The translations under genes and the position numbers were made by a program. The notes beneath the pieces are model-generated. The model worked only from the letters and a program-made list of their open reading frames with translations. It did no database searches and was not told the origin of the DNA. A stretch of DNA of 64,000 nucleotides, taken from contig NZ_JARRAH010000001.1 in NCBI RefSeq assembly GCF_030553305.1, positions 310,001-374,000 on the forward strand, in the 5' to 3' direction. This stretch comes from Halomarina ordinaria (GTDB lineage: Archaea; Halobacteriota; Halobacteria; Halobacteriales; Haloarculaceae). This document shows, one piece after another, positions 25,011 to 33,491 of the stretch; position 1 is the first letter of the stretch, and every line of letters begins with the position of its first letter.

Positions 25011-26864
25011 ATGCGTACCCAACCAGACTTCGTCGGAGACCACGACATCGACCAGACCACCCTCGACATCGTCGAGAGCACGCTCGCGAACACCCGCTAC
25101 GAGATGGACCGCGTCGTCGAGACGACGGCCATCTCGCCGGTCATCCGCGAGCAGTCCGACCAGTTCCCGATGATGGCCGACCGGAAGGGGCGGATGGTGA
25201 TGGGCCAGTTCGGCAGCGCCATCGACGACATCATCGAGAACGCGTCGTTCGGGTGGGAGGACCTCCGCGACGGCGACGTCGTCGCGACGAACGACCCCTA
25301 CATGTGCGAGGGGGCGGTGTCGCACACGCCGGACATGCTCCTGTTGCGACCCATCTTCTACGACGACGACCTCGTCGGCTTCTCCAGCCAGTGGGGGAAC
25401 CTGATGGACGTCGGCGGGAAGACGCCGGGGAGCATCCCCATCGACGCCTCGACCATCTTCGAGGAGGGAGTGCGTCTCCCGCCGACGAAACTGTACAAGG
25501 AGGGCGTCTTCGACGAGGGACTCCTGGAGACGTTCAAGCACAACACCCGCCTGCCCGCCCACGCCGAGGCGGACATCAAGGCGCTCGCCGCCGGCACCGC
25601 GACCGCCGAGGCGCGCATCCAGGAACTCTGCGAGCGATTCGGCAAGGAGACGTACCTCACAGCCTGCGACGCCATCCTCGACCGCACCCGCGAGGGCGTC
25701 ACCCGTCTCATCCGCGACCTGCTCCCGGAGGGCGAGACGTTCACCTTCGAGGACTTCGCCGACGACGACGGCCGGGGCAACGGCCCCATCAAACTCCACA
25801 TGGAACTCACCCGCGAGGGCGACCGCCTCGTCATCGACTGGACGGGGACGGACCCGCAGGTGCCCGGCACGGTGAACTTCCTCCTGAACGAGAACATGTT
25901 CAAGATGTTCACCGGGGTGTTCCTCATCATGGCGTTCGACCCGCAGTTGACGTTCAACGACGGGTTCTACGACCGCATCGACGTCACCATCCCGGAGGGG
26001 AGCGTGCTGAAACCGGAGTTCCCGGCCGCCCTCGGCAACCGTCTGACGCTGATGGCCCGGCACTTCGACATCCTGCAGGCGGTGTTCTCGGACGCGCTGG
26101 GCGAGCAGTTCTCCGTCGCGGGGAGCTACGGGACGAGCCCCAACCTCGTCTACGCCGGCACCGACTCGGAGGGCAACGACTTCCAGTTGCTCGAAATCCT
26201 CTACGGCGGCATTCCGGCCCGCCCCGGCGGCGACGGCCTCGACGGCCACTCGTGGTGGCCGATGTTCAAGACCGTCCCCGCCGAGTACCAGGAGGCGTAC
26301 TACCCCCTCACCATCGACGAGTACTCCGCGCGGGCGGACACCGGCGGCGCGGGCGAGTTCCGCGGCGGCCACGGCGTCCGGAAGGTGTACACCTTCGAGG
26401 AGGACGGCGCCATCACCTTCCAGGACGACCGGGCGCTCACCTACCCCTACGGCGTCGACGGGGGGGCCCACGCCCAGCCATCCCGGAAGACGCTCGTCCG
26501 CACCGACGGCACCGAGGAGGACCTCCCCTCGAAGGTCGAGAACGTCGCGGTGAGCGCGGGCGACAAACTCGTCTTCGAGACGGCCGGCGGCGGCGGCCTC
26601 GGCGACCCGCTCGCGCGCGACCCCCACCTCGTCGCCAGAGAGGTCGAACGCGGCCTCGTGAGCGCGGACGCCGCCCGCGAGGCGTACGGCGTCGCGCTCG
26701 CCGACGGCGCGGTGGACGAGGCGGAGACGGAGTCGCTCCGGTCCAGGCTCCGGGGGAACCGCGAGGACCTCCCACAGTTCGACTTCGGCCCGCTCCCCGA
26801 CGAGGCGGCGCTCGCCGAACAGATCGCCGAGGAGCGTCGCGCGTTCGACGCGCGTCACGACTGA
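25011..26864 (+). CDS. hyuB: Hydantoinase/oxoprolinase subunit B
   Basis: The 617-residue partner of HyuA shows 'ESTLANTRYEMDRVVETTAISPVIREQSD', 'NDPYMCEGAVSHTPDMLLL', 'DWTGTDPQVPGTVNF' and the glycine-rich 'TAGGGGLGDPLARDP' end, all standard for HyuB. A family-typical GGHGV-x-K segment lies near residue 452. The ATG at 25011 follows GAGGTGAG, a good ribosome site; a GTG six bases earlier overlaps the hyuA stop and is less likely. The complex with HyuA would be cytoplasmic and ATP-dependent. An amidase gene starts four bases downstream. Confidence 0.92.
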   Translation: MRTQPDFVGDHDIDQTTLDIVESTLANTRYEMDRVVETTAISPVIREQSDQFPMMADRKGRMVMGQFGSAIDDIIENASFGWEDLRDGDVVATNDPYMCEGAVSHTPDMLLLRPIFYDDDLVGFSSQWGNLMDVGGKTPGSIPIDASTIFEEGVRLPPTKLYKEGVFDEGLLETFKHNTRLPAHAEADIKALAAGTATAEARIQELCERFGKETYLTACDAILDRTREGVTRLIRDLLPEGETFTFEDFADDDGRGNGPIKLHMELTREGDRLVIDWTGTDPQVPGTVNFLLNENMFKMFTGVFLIMAFDPQLTFNDGFYDRIDVTIPEGSVLKPEFPAALGNRLTLMARHFDILQAVFSDALGEQFSVAGSYGTSPNLVYAGTDSEGNDFQLLEILYGGIPARPGGDGLDGHSWWPMFKTVPAEYQEAYYPLTIDEYSARADTGGAGEFRGGHGVRKVYTFEEDGAITFQDDRALTYPYGVDGGAHAQPSRKTLVRTDGTEEDLPSKVENVAVSAGDKLVFETAGGGGLGDPLARDPHLVAREVERGLVSADAAREAYGVALADGAVDEAETESLRSRLRGNREDLPQFDFGPLPDEAALAEQIAEERRAFDARHD

Positions 26865-26867
26865 CCG

Positions 26868-27494
26868 ATGTCGGGCGACCCCGACGCACCCTTCGCGGCC
26901 TACGACGAGCGCGACTTCGGCCGCGACGTCGGCTTCGGCGACCGACCGGCGCTCGTCGTCATCGACCTCGTCGAGGCGTTCACCGACCCCGACTCGGCGC
27001 TCGGCTCCGACGTGGAGAGCGTGGTCGAGCGTACCCGAGAACTCCTCGACGCGTTCCGCGAGCGCGACCTCCCGCGGTACTTCACGACGGTCGCCTACGA
27101 GGAGAGCTACGGCGACGCCGGCGTGTTCGTCGAGAAGGTGCCCGCGCTGCGCGACCTCCGCCTCGGTACCGACGCCGTGCGGGTGGACGACCGTCTCGAA
27201 CCCCGAGAGGGCGAGCGCGTCGTCCTCAAGAAGTACGCGAGCGCCTTCTTCGGGACTGACCTCGCGACGGAACTGACGACCCACCGCGTCGACACGCTCG
27301 TCCTCGCGGGCGTGACGACCAGCGGCTGCGTCCGCGCGACGGCCGTCGACAGCCTCCAGCACGGCTACCGGACCATCGTCCCCCGCGACGCCGTCGGCGA
27401 CCGGGCCGAGGGCCCACACCGCGCCAACCTGTTCGACATCGACGCGAAGTACGGCGACGTCGTGACGACCGACGACGTCCTCTCGGAACTCTAG
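26868..27494 (+). CDS. Isochorismatase-family amidohydrolase, N-carbamoylsarcosine amidase-like
   Basis: The 208-residue cysteine hydrolase has the full triad: Asp33 in 'LVVIDLVEAFTDP', Lys in 'VVLKKYASAFFGT' (121/122) and Cys154 in 'GVTTSGCVRATAVD', with 'HRANLFDIDAKYGDV' near the end. The LKKYxSAFFGT and TTSGCVRA strings are typical of N-carbamoylsarcosine amidohydrolase, which releases CO2 and ammonia to leave sarcosine. Encoded right after hyuAB, it would hydrolyse the carbamoyl product of ring opening. Maleamate amidase is an alternative. Its TAG overlaps the stop of the convergent M42 gene. Confidence 0.85.
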   Translation: MSGDPDAPFAAYDERDFGRDVGFGDRPALVVIDLVEAFTDPDSALGSDVESVVERTRELLDAFRERDLPRYFTTVAYEESYGDAGVFVEKVPALRDLRLGTDAVRVDDRLEPREGERVVLKKYASAFFGTDLATELTTHRVDTLVLAGVTTSGCVRATAVDSLQHGYRTIVPRDAVGDRAEGPHRANLFDIDAKYGDVVTTDDVLSEL

Positions 27495-28540
27495 AGGCCG
27501 GCCGTCAGGTCGAACGCGTCGACGCTCGCACCGACCGCGCCGAGCAGGTCGGCGACGGCGTCGAGGTCGGCCGTGTCGACCACCTCGACCGGCGTGTGCA
27601 TGTAGCGGTTGGGGACGCCGACGTTCAGCGACGGGATACCGCCGCGCGAGACGAAGACGGCGTCGGCGTCGGTGCCGGTGTAACTGCCGGCCGCCTCCAG
27701 CTGGACGTCGATGCCCTCGCGCTCGGCCACCTCGCGGACGCCCCTGACGAGGCCGGGGTGGTTCGTGCTCCCGCGCGCGACGGTGGGGCCGCCCCCGAGG
27801 TCGACGCTCGTCGACTTCTCTTTCGGCGTCTTCGGCGCGTCCGTCGCGTGGGTGACGTCGACGGCGACGAACGCGTCCGGCGCGAGGTCGAAGCCGACCA
27901 TCTTCGCGCCGTTGAGGCCCACCTCCTCCTGGACCGTCGCGACGGCGTGGACGGTGGCGTCGGCGTCGCGTTCGACGGCGCGCCGGAGACCCTCGGCGGC
28001 CGCCCAGATGCCGACGCGGTTGTCCATCCCGCGGGCGGCGAGGCGGGACCCCTGCAGGTTCTCGACCCGGCTGGCGAACGTGACGGGGTCGCCCACCTCG
28101 ACGAGTTCCTCCGCCTCCTCCTTCGAGGTGGCCCCGACGTCGACGTAGTTCTCGTTTATGTCCGGAATCTCGTCGTCGCCCTCGCGCAGGTGGATGGCCG
28201 TCTGACCGACCACGCCGGGGACCGGGTCGTCGGCGTGGACGACGACGTGCTGCCCGCGGACGACGGTCTTGTCGGACCCGCCGACCCTCGTGAGCGCGAG
28301 GAAGCCGTCGTCGTCGACGTCGCGGACCATGAACCCGATCTCGTCCGCGTGCCCGCCGAACGCGACCGAGCGCTCGTCCCCCTCGGAGGTGGCGACGGCG
28401 TTGCCGTAGGCGTCGACGGTCACGTCGTCGGCGAACTCGCTCACGTAGTCGACCCAGGCGCTGAGAGCGGGCGACTCGAAACCGGACGGGCTGTGCGTCG
28501 CGAGGAGTTCGTCGAGGAACTCTCTGTGAGCTTCGTCCAT
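27491..28540 (-). CDS. M42 family metallo-aminopeptidase
   Basis: The 349-residue protein carries the dinuclear metal ligands of M42 (TET-like) peptidases in order: His in 'GGHADEIGF', Asp in 'ARGMDNRVG', the Glu pair in 'QEEVGLNGA', Asp in 'VDVTHATD' and His in 'RYMHTPVE'. M42 enzymes form large tetrahedral cytosolic particles that trim peptides left by the proteasome. No signal peptide is present. It is convergent with the amidase gene and stands alone. Confidence 0.93.
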   Translation of the reverse strand: MDEAHREFLDELLATHSPSGFESPALSAWVDYVSEFADDVTVDAYGNAVATSEGDERSVAFGGHADEIGFMVRDVDDDGFLALTRVGGSDKTVVRGQHVVVHADDPVPGVVGQTAIHLREGDDEIPDINENYVDVGATSKEEAEELVEVGDPVTFASRVENLQGSRLAARGMDNRVGIWAAAEGLRRAVERDADATVHAVATVQEEVGLNGAKMVGFDLAPDAFVAVDVTHATDAPKTPKEKSTSVDLGGGPTVARGSTNHPGLVRGVREVAEREGIDVQLEAAGSYTGTDADAVFVSRGGIPSLNVGVPNRYMHTPVEVVDTADLDAVADLLGAVGASVDAFDLTAGL

Positions 28541-28740
28541 ACGTACCCCTCTCTCCCGTGAGGTATCAACGCCCCGATAGCAACCCGCCCGATGTCACAG
28601 TCACCGGCAAGGGACGCTGGTATCGGTGAGACGAGTGCTCGTCGCTACCCCGTTCCCTCGAACGGGCGGCACTCACGGGAGCGCGGGGTGACCACGACAC
28701 CCTGCCAAACTCTAAATCCCCGCGCCACGATGGTCGCACC

Positions 28741-29193
28741 ATGCCCGACATCACCGTGTTCGAGGCGGATTTCAAGGGGGCGACGTTCAACGCCCCGTTC
28801 TCGAAGCAGTCGACCGGGAGCGAGGACGACGAGGAGGGCGGCGGCCGCGGGAAACTGTTCGTCCTCGTCGGCTTCCTCGCCGGCCTCGCGCTCCCCGTCG
28901 GCGGGTTCCTCGCGTTCCGGAAGTTCCGTGGCGGCGACGAGGAGGACGCGGAGGAGTTCGACGAGTTCGAGTCGGAGTACGAGTACGAGGAGTTCGACCC
29001 CGAGCGCTTCGAGAGCGAGGAGGACGAGTCGAACCGGAAACTCGCCGTGGGCGCCGTCGTCGGCCTGCTGTTCGTGGTGGCGCTCGCGGCCGTCGTGAAG
29101 CTCCGCGGGGGCGACGAGGAGGAGGCGGAGGAACCGGAGGTCACCGTCACGCTGGACGCGCCGGCGTCCGAGTCTGTCCGGGAAGCCGAGTAG
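28741..29193 (+). CDS. Acidic membrane protein with two transmembrane helices
   Basis: No known family. The 150-residue protein has two hydrophobic segments (about residues 41-59 and 101-120), both followed by a short basic cluster and then RGGDEE. They are separated by an extremely acidic linker of Glu, Asp, Phe and Tyr repeats. The near-duplicate pattern 'F/VVKL-RGGDEEE' after each helix suggests an internal duplication. The N-terminus begins MPDITVFEADFKGATFNAPF. It is followed by the DUF2342 gene after 37 bases. Confidence 0.65.
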   Translation: MPDITVFEADFKGATFNAPFSKQSTGSEDDEEGGGRGKLFVLVGFLAGLALPVGGFLAFRKFRGGDEEDAEEFDEFESEYEYEEFDPERFESEEDESNRKLAVGAVVGLLFVVALAAVVKLRGGDEEEAEEPEVTVTLDAPASESVREAE

Positions 29194-29230
29194 TCGGAAG
29201 GGCTTTGAGTCGCACGGACCTCCCTTCGAT

Positions 29231-30178
29231 ATGAACTTCTATCGCGCGGTTCGTGCGGTCACGGACGCCTCTGGAGAGGGGCCGGTGGACTGGGTCGCCG
29301 TCGGCGACGCCGCGAAGGCAGTGACGGCACCCGGCGACCTCGACCTCTCGGCGACCGACCGGCAGGCGTACGCCGCCGACGTGCGCGCGGCGCGCGACCG
29401 CATCCGCGCGGAGGCGGGCGTCGACTTCGACCTCCCGGCGACCGTCGAGGTGCAGAACCGCCACCACTGGGTCGACGCCAACGTCGCCACCTTCGAGCGC
29501 ATCCTCGACCTGCTCGACGCCGACCAGGGGTTCATCCCCGGCATCGCCCGCACCGTCAACACCGGGTCGATGGCGTTCGCCATCGGCTTCCTCGCGAACA
29601 ACGTCCTCGGCCAGTACGACCCGCGCCTCCTGAGCGGGAGCGACGACCACGCGCTCTACTTCGTCCACCCCAACATCTCGCGGGTCGCCCGGCAACTCGA
29701 CGCCGACGAGGACCGCTTCCGGCGCTGGATCGCCTTCCACGAGGTGACCCACGCCGCGGAGTTCGGCGCGGCGCCGTGGCTCTCCGACCACCTCGAGGGC
29801 CTCATCGAGTCGACGCTGCGCGACCTCTCGGCGGCGCGCTTCGACCGCGACGACTTCCGGGCCATCGACACGACGATGACCGCCGTCGAGGGCTACGCCG
29901 AGTTGCTGATGGACCGGACGTTCGACGACGAGTACGCGGACCTCCGCGCGAAACTCGACGCCCGGCGTCAGGGCGGCGGGCCGATCGCGCAGTTGTTCCG
30001 ACGCCTGCTCGGTCTCGGGCGCAAGCGCCGCCAGTACGAGCGCGGCAAGGACTTCTTCGAGGCGGTCGTGAGCGCCCGCGACCTCCAGACGGCCAGCCTG
30101 GTGTGGGAGCGCCCGGAGAACCTCCCCTCCGACGACGAACTGGGCAACCCGACCGCCTGGCTCACCCGCGTCGCCTGA
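29231..30178 (+). CDS. DUF2342 zinc-dependent metalloprotease-like protein
   Basis: The 315-residue protein belongs to the DUF2342 group, sometimes annotated as 'F420 biosynthesis associated'. It has a clear HEXXH zinc motif in 'RRWIAFHEVTHAAEFGAAPWL', with a downstream Glu in 'EGYAELLMDRTFDDEY' as candidate third ligand. The ending 'SLVWERPENLPSDDEL..PTAWL' is typical. Actinobacterial and haloarchaeal homologues are conserved but not biochemically defined. It is soluble; a basic loop occurs near residues 258-275. It may be cotranscribed with the membrane protein upstream. Confidence 0.85.
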   Translation: MNFYRAVRAVTDASGEGPVDWVAVGDAAKAVTAPGDLDLSATDRQAYAADVRAARDRIRAEAGVDFDLPATVEVQNRHHWVDANVATFERILDLLDADQGFIPGIARTVNTGSMAFAIGFLANNVLGQYDPRLLSGSDDHALYFVHPNISRVARQLDADEDRFRRWIAFHEVTHAAEFGAAPWLSDHLEGLIESTLRDLSAARFDRDDFRAIDTTMTAVEGYAELLMDRTFDDEYADLRAKLDARRQGGGPIAQLFRRLLGLGRKRRQYERGKDFFEAVVSARDLQTASLVWERPENLPSDDELGNPTAWLTRVA

Positions 30179-30268
30179 GGTGGCCGCGTCGTAGCTCTCG
30201 GCCAGCGTTACCGCCGTTGACGGGTATATCATCCCGGCGTGTGTATCCCGGCCAGGAGCACTCAGTAG

Positions 30269-31195
30269 ATGGCCACCGACTCCCCGACGCTCGACGCCGG
30301 AACGTTCCTCGACAACCTCCTCGCGCTTCACTACCGCGAGGTCCTGATGACGTTCGCGACCGCGGTCGTCGTCCTCGGTGCCGTCGCGCTCTACCCCGGC
30401 AGCGGACGCGTCACCGCTGGGTTCTCCGGCGACGTGACGACGACCACGCTCGCGTTCGTGTTCGCCGTCGCCGTGGTCGCCGGCGCGGTGAAGGGGGCCG
30501 TCGGGTTCGGCTACGCGCTCATCGCCACGCCCGTCCTCTCGTCGGTCATCGACCCGGTCGTCGCCGTCGTCGTCCTCGCCATCCCCCCGTGGATGATAAA
30601 CGTCTTCCAGGTAGGCGAGACGAACACCGGCCTCACCTACGTCAGGCGGGAGTGGCCGCTCGTCGTCCTCGCCGCCGTCGGCACCGTCGTCGGCGTCACC
30701 TTCCTCTCCCGGTACCAGGCGGGCCCGCTCGTGCCGATGCTCATCGCGCTGCTCATCCTCGCGTACGTCGCCTTCCAGGTGGTGCAGAACTTCGTCGTCG
30801 TCGAGGAGGCCCACCACCCGGTCGCGCTCGGCGGCGTCGGCCTCGCCACCGGGTTCCTGCTCGGCGCGGCCAACCTCGGCCCCCTGCTCCCGGCGTACCT
30901 CCACACGTTCGAGCGCGACCGCGAGCGCTACGTCGGCGGGGTGTCGATGGTGTTCGCGGTCGTCTTCACCATCAAAATCGTCCAGACCGCGGCCGTCGGC
31001 CTGCTGACGCCGTACCTCCTGTGGCTCGGCTGTGCCATCTCCGTCGTCACGCTCGTCGGCCTGTTCCTCGGGACGTACCTCCGGCGCGTCGGCGTCGACG
31101 AGCGGTGGTTCAACCGGGCGGTCGTCGCCCTGCTGCTCGTCATCGGGCTGAACATCCTCCGGAACACCGTCCCCGCCGTGGTCGGCGGGCTCTAA
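30269..31195 (+). CDS. TSUP (TauE/SafE) family membrane exporter
   Basis: The 308-residue protein has about eight transmembrane helices and the two TSUP repeats, visible as 'AVKGAVGFGYALIATPVLS' and 'GLATGFLLGAANLGPLLPAYL'. The conserved G-x-x-GFG-(x)-x-P element is present in the first. Members move sulfite, sulfoacetate or other small organic anions across the cell membrane. It has its own upstream region and converges with the DUF35 gene, leaving six bases between stops. The transported anion is unknown. Confidence 0.88.
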   Translation: MATDSPTLDAGTFLDNLLALHYREVLMTFATAVVVLGAVALYPGSGRVTAGFSGDVTTTTLAFVFAVAVVAGAVKGAVGFGYALIATPVLSSVIDPVVAVVVLAIPPWMINVFQVGETNTGLTYVRREWPLVVLAAVGTVVGVTFLSRYQAGPLVPMLIALLILAYVAFQVVQNFVVVEEAHHPVALGGVGLATGFLLGAANLGPLLPAYLHTFERDRERYVGGVSMVFAVVFTIKIVQTAAVGLLTPYLLWLGCAISVVTLVGLFLGTYLRRVGVDERWFNRAVVALLLVIGLNILRNTVPAVVGGL

Positions 31196-31201
31196 GGGTG
31201 A

Positions 31202-31564
31202 CTACGCCCGGCGGAACACCGGCGCGGGGTGGCCGTCGTCGGCCTCCATCGCCCCGTCGAGGACGACGCCGTCTCCGATGTCCACCTCGTCATCGTCGGC
31301 GATACGGGCGGTGACGCGCGCCGGGCCGACCTGCACGAGCGCCACCTGATACGGTCCCTCGAAGCCCACCGGCGGGACGTTCACCGTCGTCACCGAGTAG
31401 ACCTCGCCGTCCTCGGGGAGGTCGGTGGCGTCGAGGTCGCGGCCGCCGCACTCGTTACAGACCGAGAAGGGCGTGCCGTACGTCGTCCCGCAGTCGGCGC
31501 AGGTGACGCCGAGGAGCGTCCCCTCCCGGAGCGACGCCGCCCACTCGTCGTAGGAGAGGCTCAC
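31202..31564 (-). CDS. DUF35 zinc-ribbon/OB-fold protein paired with thiolase
   Basis: The 120-residue protein has an N-terminal rubredoxin-like zinc ribbon (CADC at 22-25, CNEC at 36-39) followed by an OB-fold ('GEVYSVTTVNVPPVGFEGPYQVALVQV'). In archaea, DUF35 proteins bridge acetoacetyl-CoA thiolase and HMG-CoA synthase and channel the intermediate, so this is probably a thiolase partner. Its ATG overlaps the thiolase stop (ATGA) on the same strand. No HMG-CoA synthase gene is adjacent. Confidence 0.9.
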   Translation of the reverse strand: MSLSYDEWAASLREGTLLGVTCADCGTTYGTPFSVCNECGGRDLDATDLPEDGEVYSVTTVNVPPVGFEGPYQVALVQVGPARVTARIADDDEVDIGDGVVLDGAMEADDGHPAPVFRRA

Positions 31565-32727
31565 GAGCGCACCTCCACGACCGACACCACGGTGGTGCCG
31601 GCGTCGCCGCCGAGGTTGTGCGCGACGGCGCGCTCTGCGCCCTCGACCTGCCGGTCGCCGGCGTCGCCCCTGAGCTGTTCGGTGAGTTCGACGATTTGCG
31701 CGGCGCCCGTCGCGCCGATGGGGTGACCCTTCGCCTTCAACCCGCCGGAGGGGTTGATGGGCCGGTCGCCGTCGAGCGCGGAGCGCCCCTCGGCGGCGGC
31801 GGGGCCCCCCTCGCCGTCCTCGAAGAAGCCGATGGCCTCGCTCGCCATCACCTCGGCGCCGGTGAAGCAGTCGTGGACCTCCGCGAAGTCCATCGCGTCG
31901 GCGGTCACGTCGGCCTGCTCGTACGCCCCCGCCGCGGCGTCGCGGGCGGCCTGCGTGGCGTGCGGGACGGGTTTCGCCGAGAGGGGGACGATGTCGGTGG
32001 CGTGGCCGACGCCCGTCACGTCAACCGGGTCGTCGTAGGAGTCGGCGCGCTCGTCGCTCGTGACGACCAGCGCGCTCGCGCCGTCGGAGAACGGACAGCA
32101 GTCCATGAGGTGGAACGGGTCGGCGACGACGGGCGACTCGAGGACGTCCTCGACCGTCAGTTCCCGTCCGAAGTGCGCGCGAGGGTTGCGCTGGCCGTTC
32201 GCGTGGTTCTTGACGGCGACGTGCGCGAGCTGCTCTTCGGTGGTGCCGTACTCGTGCATGTGGCGTTTCGTGAGCAGCGCGAACACGCCCGGGAAGGTGA
32301 GCCCTGTCGGTTGCTCGTACTGGCGGTGGGAGGCGCTGGCGAAGATGCGGGTCATCTCGCCGGTCCCGAGGCCCGTCTCGGGCGTACACCGTTCGACGCC
32401 GCCGACGAGGACGGTGTCGTGGATACCCGCCTCGACCGCCTGGACGGCGTTCTTGAACGCGGTGGCCGAGGTGGCGCAGGCGTCCTCGAAGCGCTGGGCG
32501 GGGACGCCCGCGATGCCCACCTCCGAGGCCAGCTTCGGCGCCAGGTGCGTGTCGTTCTCCGTCTGGCCGCCCATCGCGTTGCCGAAGTAGAACGCGTCGA
32601 CGTCGTCGGGCCCGACGCCGGCGTCGTCGTACGCGTCGAGGGCCGCGGTGGCGAACAACTCCGCGAGGGTCGACTCGTGGACTCCGAAGGTCGTCATCCC
32701 GGCGCCTACGACGCTCGCTCGTGTCAT
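31561..32727 (-). CDS. Thiolase family protein (acetyl-CoA C-acetyltransferase type)
   Basis: The 388-residue protein has the thiolase fold with nucleophile Cys in 'EDACATSATAFKNAV' (about residue 84), His in 'AEVHDCFTGAE' and the closing 'GGLKAKGHPIGATGAAQ'. It is the SCP-x/archaeal type that works with a DUF35 partner. It probably joins or cleaves acetyl-CoA and acyl-CoA in isoprenoid supply or in beta-oxidation. It is cotranscribed with the overlapping DUF35 gene. A TATA-like element near 32874-32881 could serve it from 120 bases upstream. Confidence 0.9.
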   Translation of the reverse strand: MTRASVVGAGMTTFGVHESTLAELFATAALDAYDDAGVGPDDVDAFYFGNAMGGQTENDTHLAPKLASEVGIAGVPAQRFEDACATSATAFKNAVQAVEAGIHDTVLVGGVERCTPETGLGTGEMTRIFASASHRQYEQPTGLTFPGVFALLTKRHMHEYGTTEEQLAHVAVKNHANGQRNPRAHFGRELTVEDVLESPVVADPFHLMDCCPFSDGASALVVTSDERADSYDDPVDVTGVGHATDIVPLSAKPVPHATQAARDAAAGAYEQADVTADAMDFAEVHDCFTGAEVMASEAIGFFEDGEGGPAAAEGRSALDGDRPINPSGGLKAKGHPIGATGAAQIVELTEQLRGDAGDRQVEGAERAVAHNLGGDAGTTVVSVVEVRS

Positions 32728-33269
32728 GGTACACCGTCCGAGGGCCGCGCACTAAGGTGTGGCGCGCGCGGGTGACGGCTTCCCCGGACGGCGAACGGGC
32801 TCTCCGGTCGAGGTGCTCGTAGCGGCGCTCTATCGAACGATTTCGCTCTCGGGGCTCGCGGACTCGGAACGGGGTATAAAATAGACCCTACACTATCAGG
32901 CGCAACTCTGACTTGTCCTATCGTCATAGCGGAAGATGACCTCTCCCGAGGGGGTCACACTCGACTCCCGGCGCGTCAGCGCGGGGGCGTCGACCGACCA
33001 TCGAGCACGTCACCACCCACGGCACGCGAACATCCCCACGATGCGTCATCCGTTCGGTCGTCGCCCCCACGGGAGAACCCGGCCGACCGCCATCCGCGGG
33101 CCGGCGCCCCGACGGCGCCGGAGAGACCACCAGGAGCACCGTCGTACCGTCGACGGCCATCGGACGCTGTCAGAGGCACCACCGTACCGGTCTCGACACC
33201 GCGACGCGACGGCCAGGGGGAGCCTGCGAGGCCCGACGGGCCGGAGGGGTCGAACGCTTCCTACGAACG
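32728..33269. other. 540-base region without a credible protein gene
   Basis: Frames here give only arginine-, histidine- and proline-rich translations unlike haloarchaeal proteins, so I call none. The stretch contains a strong TATA-like GGTATAAAATAG at 32872-32883 and a perfect 8-bp stem (33101-33108 with 33114-33121, loop of five). It lies between the thiolase start and the 3' end of the gene at 33270. A structured noncoding RNA or a decayed gene are both possible. I could not match it to SRP RNA or RNase P RNA. Confidence 0.4.
32872..32883 (+). promoter_or_regulatory. Strong TATA-like element in a gene-free stretch
   Basis: GGTATAAAATAG is one of the most TATA-like elements in the window. 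Read rightwards it would start a transcript near 32908 into the gene-free region. Read leftwards it could serve the thiolase gene with a leader of about 115 bases. Confidence 0.45.
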
Positions 33270-33491
33270 TCAGCGACCGTTGCGTCCAGTACCACCAGTT
33301 TCGGGGAACACCACCCAGACGACGAGCGCGCCGAACGCCAGACCGACGACGGTGATGAGGAGCGCCTCGAGCGCCGTCGCCTCGCCCTGTGAGGTGATGA
33401 GTCCCGCGGAGGCGCCGATGAGGACGACGAACCCCACCTTCAGCCGGCGGGCGAGACTGTTCCGGTCGTCGTCCGACATCGGCCCGACCAT
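33270..33491 (-). CDS. Small membrane protein, two helices
   Basis: The 73-residue protein has a charged N-terminus (MVGPMSDDDRNSLARRLK) and two hydrophobic segments (about residues 18-31 and 39-60). No family is recognised. Its ATG at 33491 overlaps the stop of the upstream SnoaL-like gene (ATGA), which supports this start over the Met four residues later. It is the end of a two-gene unit. Confidence 0.65.
   Translation of the reverse strand: MVGPMSDDDRNSLARRLKVGFVVLIGASAGLITSQGEATALEALLITVVGLAFGALVVWVVFPETGGTGRNGR

Noticed and set aside
24864-27419. Long minus-strand frame opposite hyuAB and the amidase
   Set aside because: The plus-strand genes show full family motifs in tight operon order, and the opposite frame has only low-complexity Val/Arg/Asp sequence.
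28649-28666. Hairpin CCCGTTC/GAACGGG in the intergenic region
   Set aside because: It is short, not at the end of any transcript that I can define, and GC-rich inverted repeats of this size arise often by chance here.
32905-33270. SRP RNA or RNase P RNA
   Set aside because: I could not find the conserved SRP domain IV tetraloop region or RNase P CR-I/CR-V motifs on either strand.
32936-33355. A 139-codon plus-strand frame
   Set aside because: The translation is Arg/His/Pro-rich and basic, unlike any haloarchaeal protein, and it overlaps the 3' end of the supported gene at 33270.
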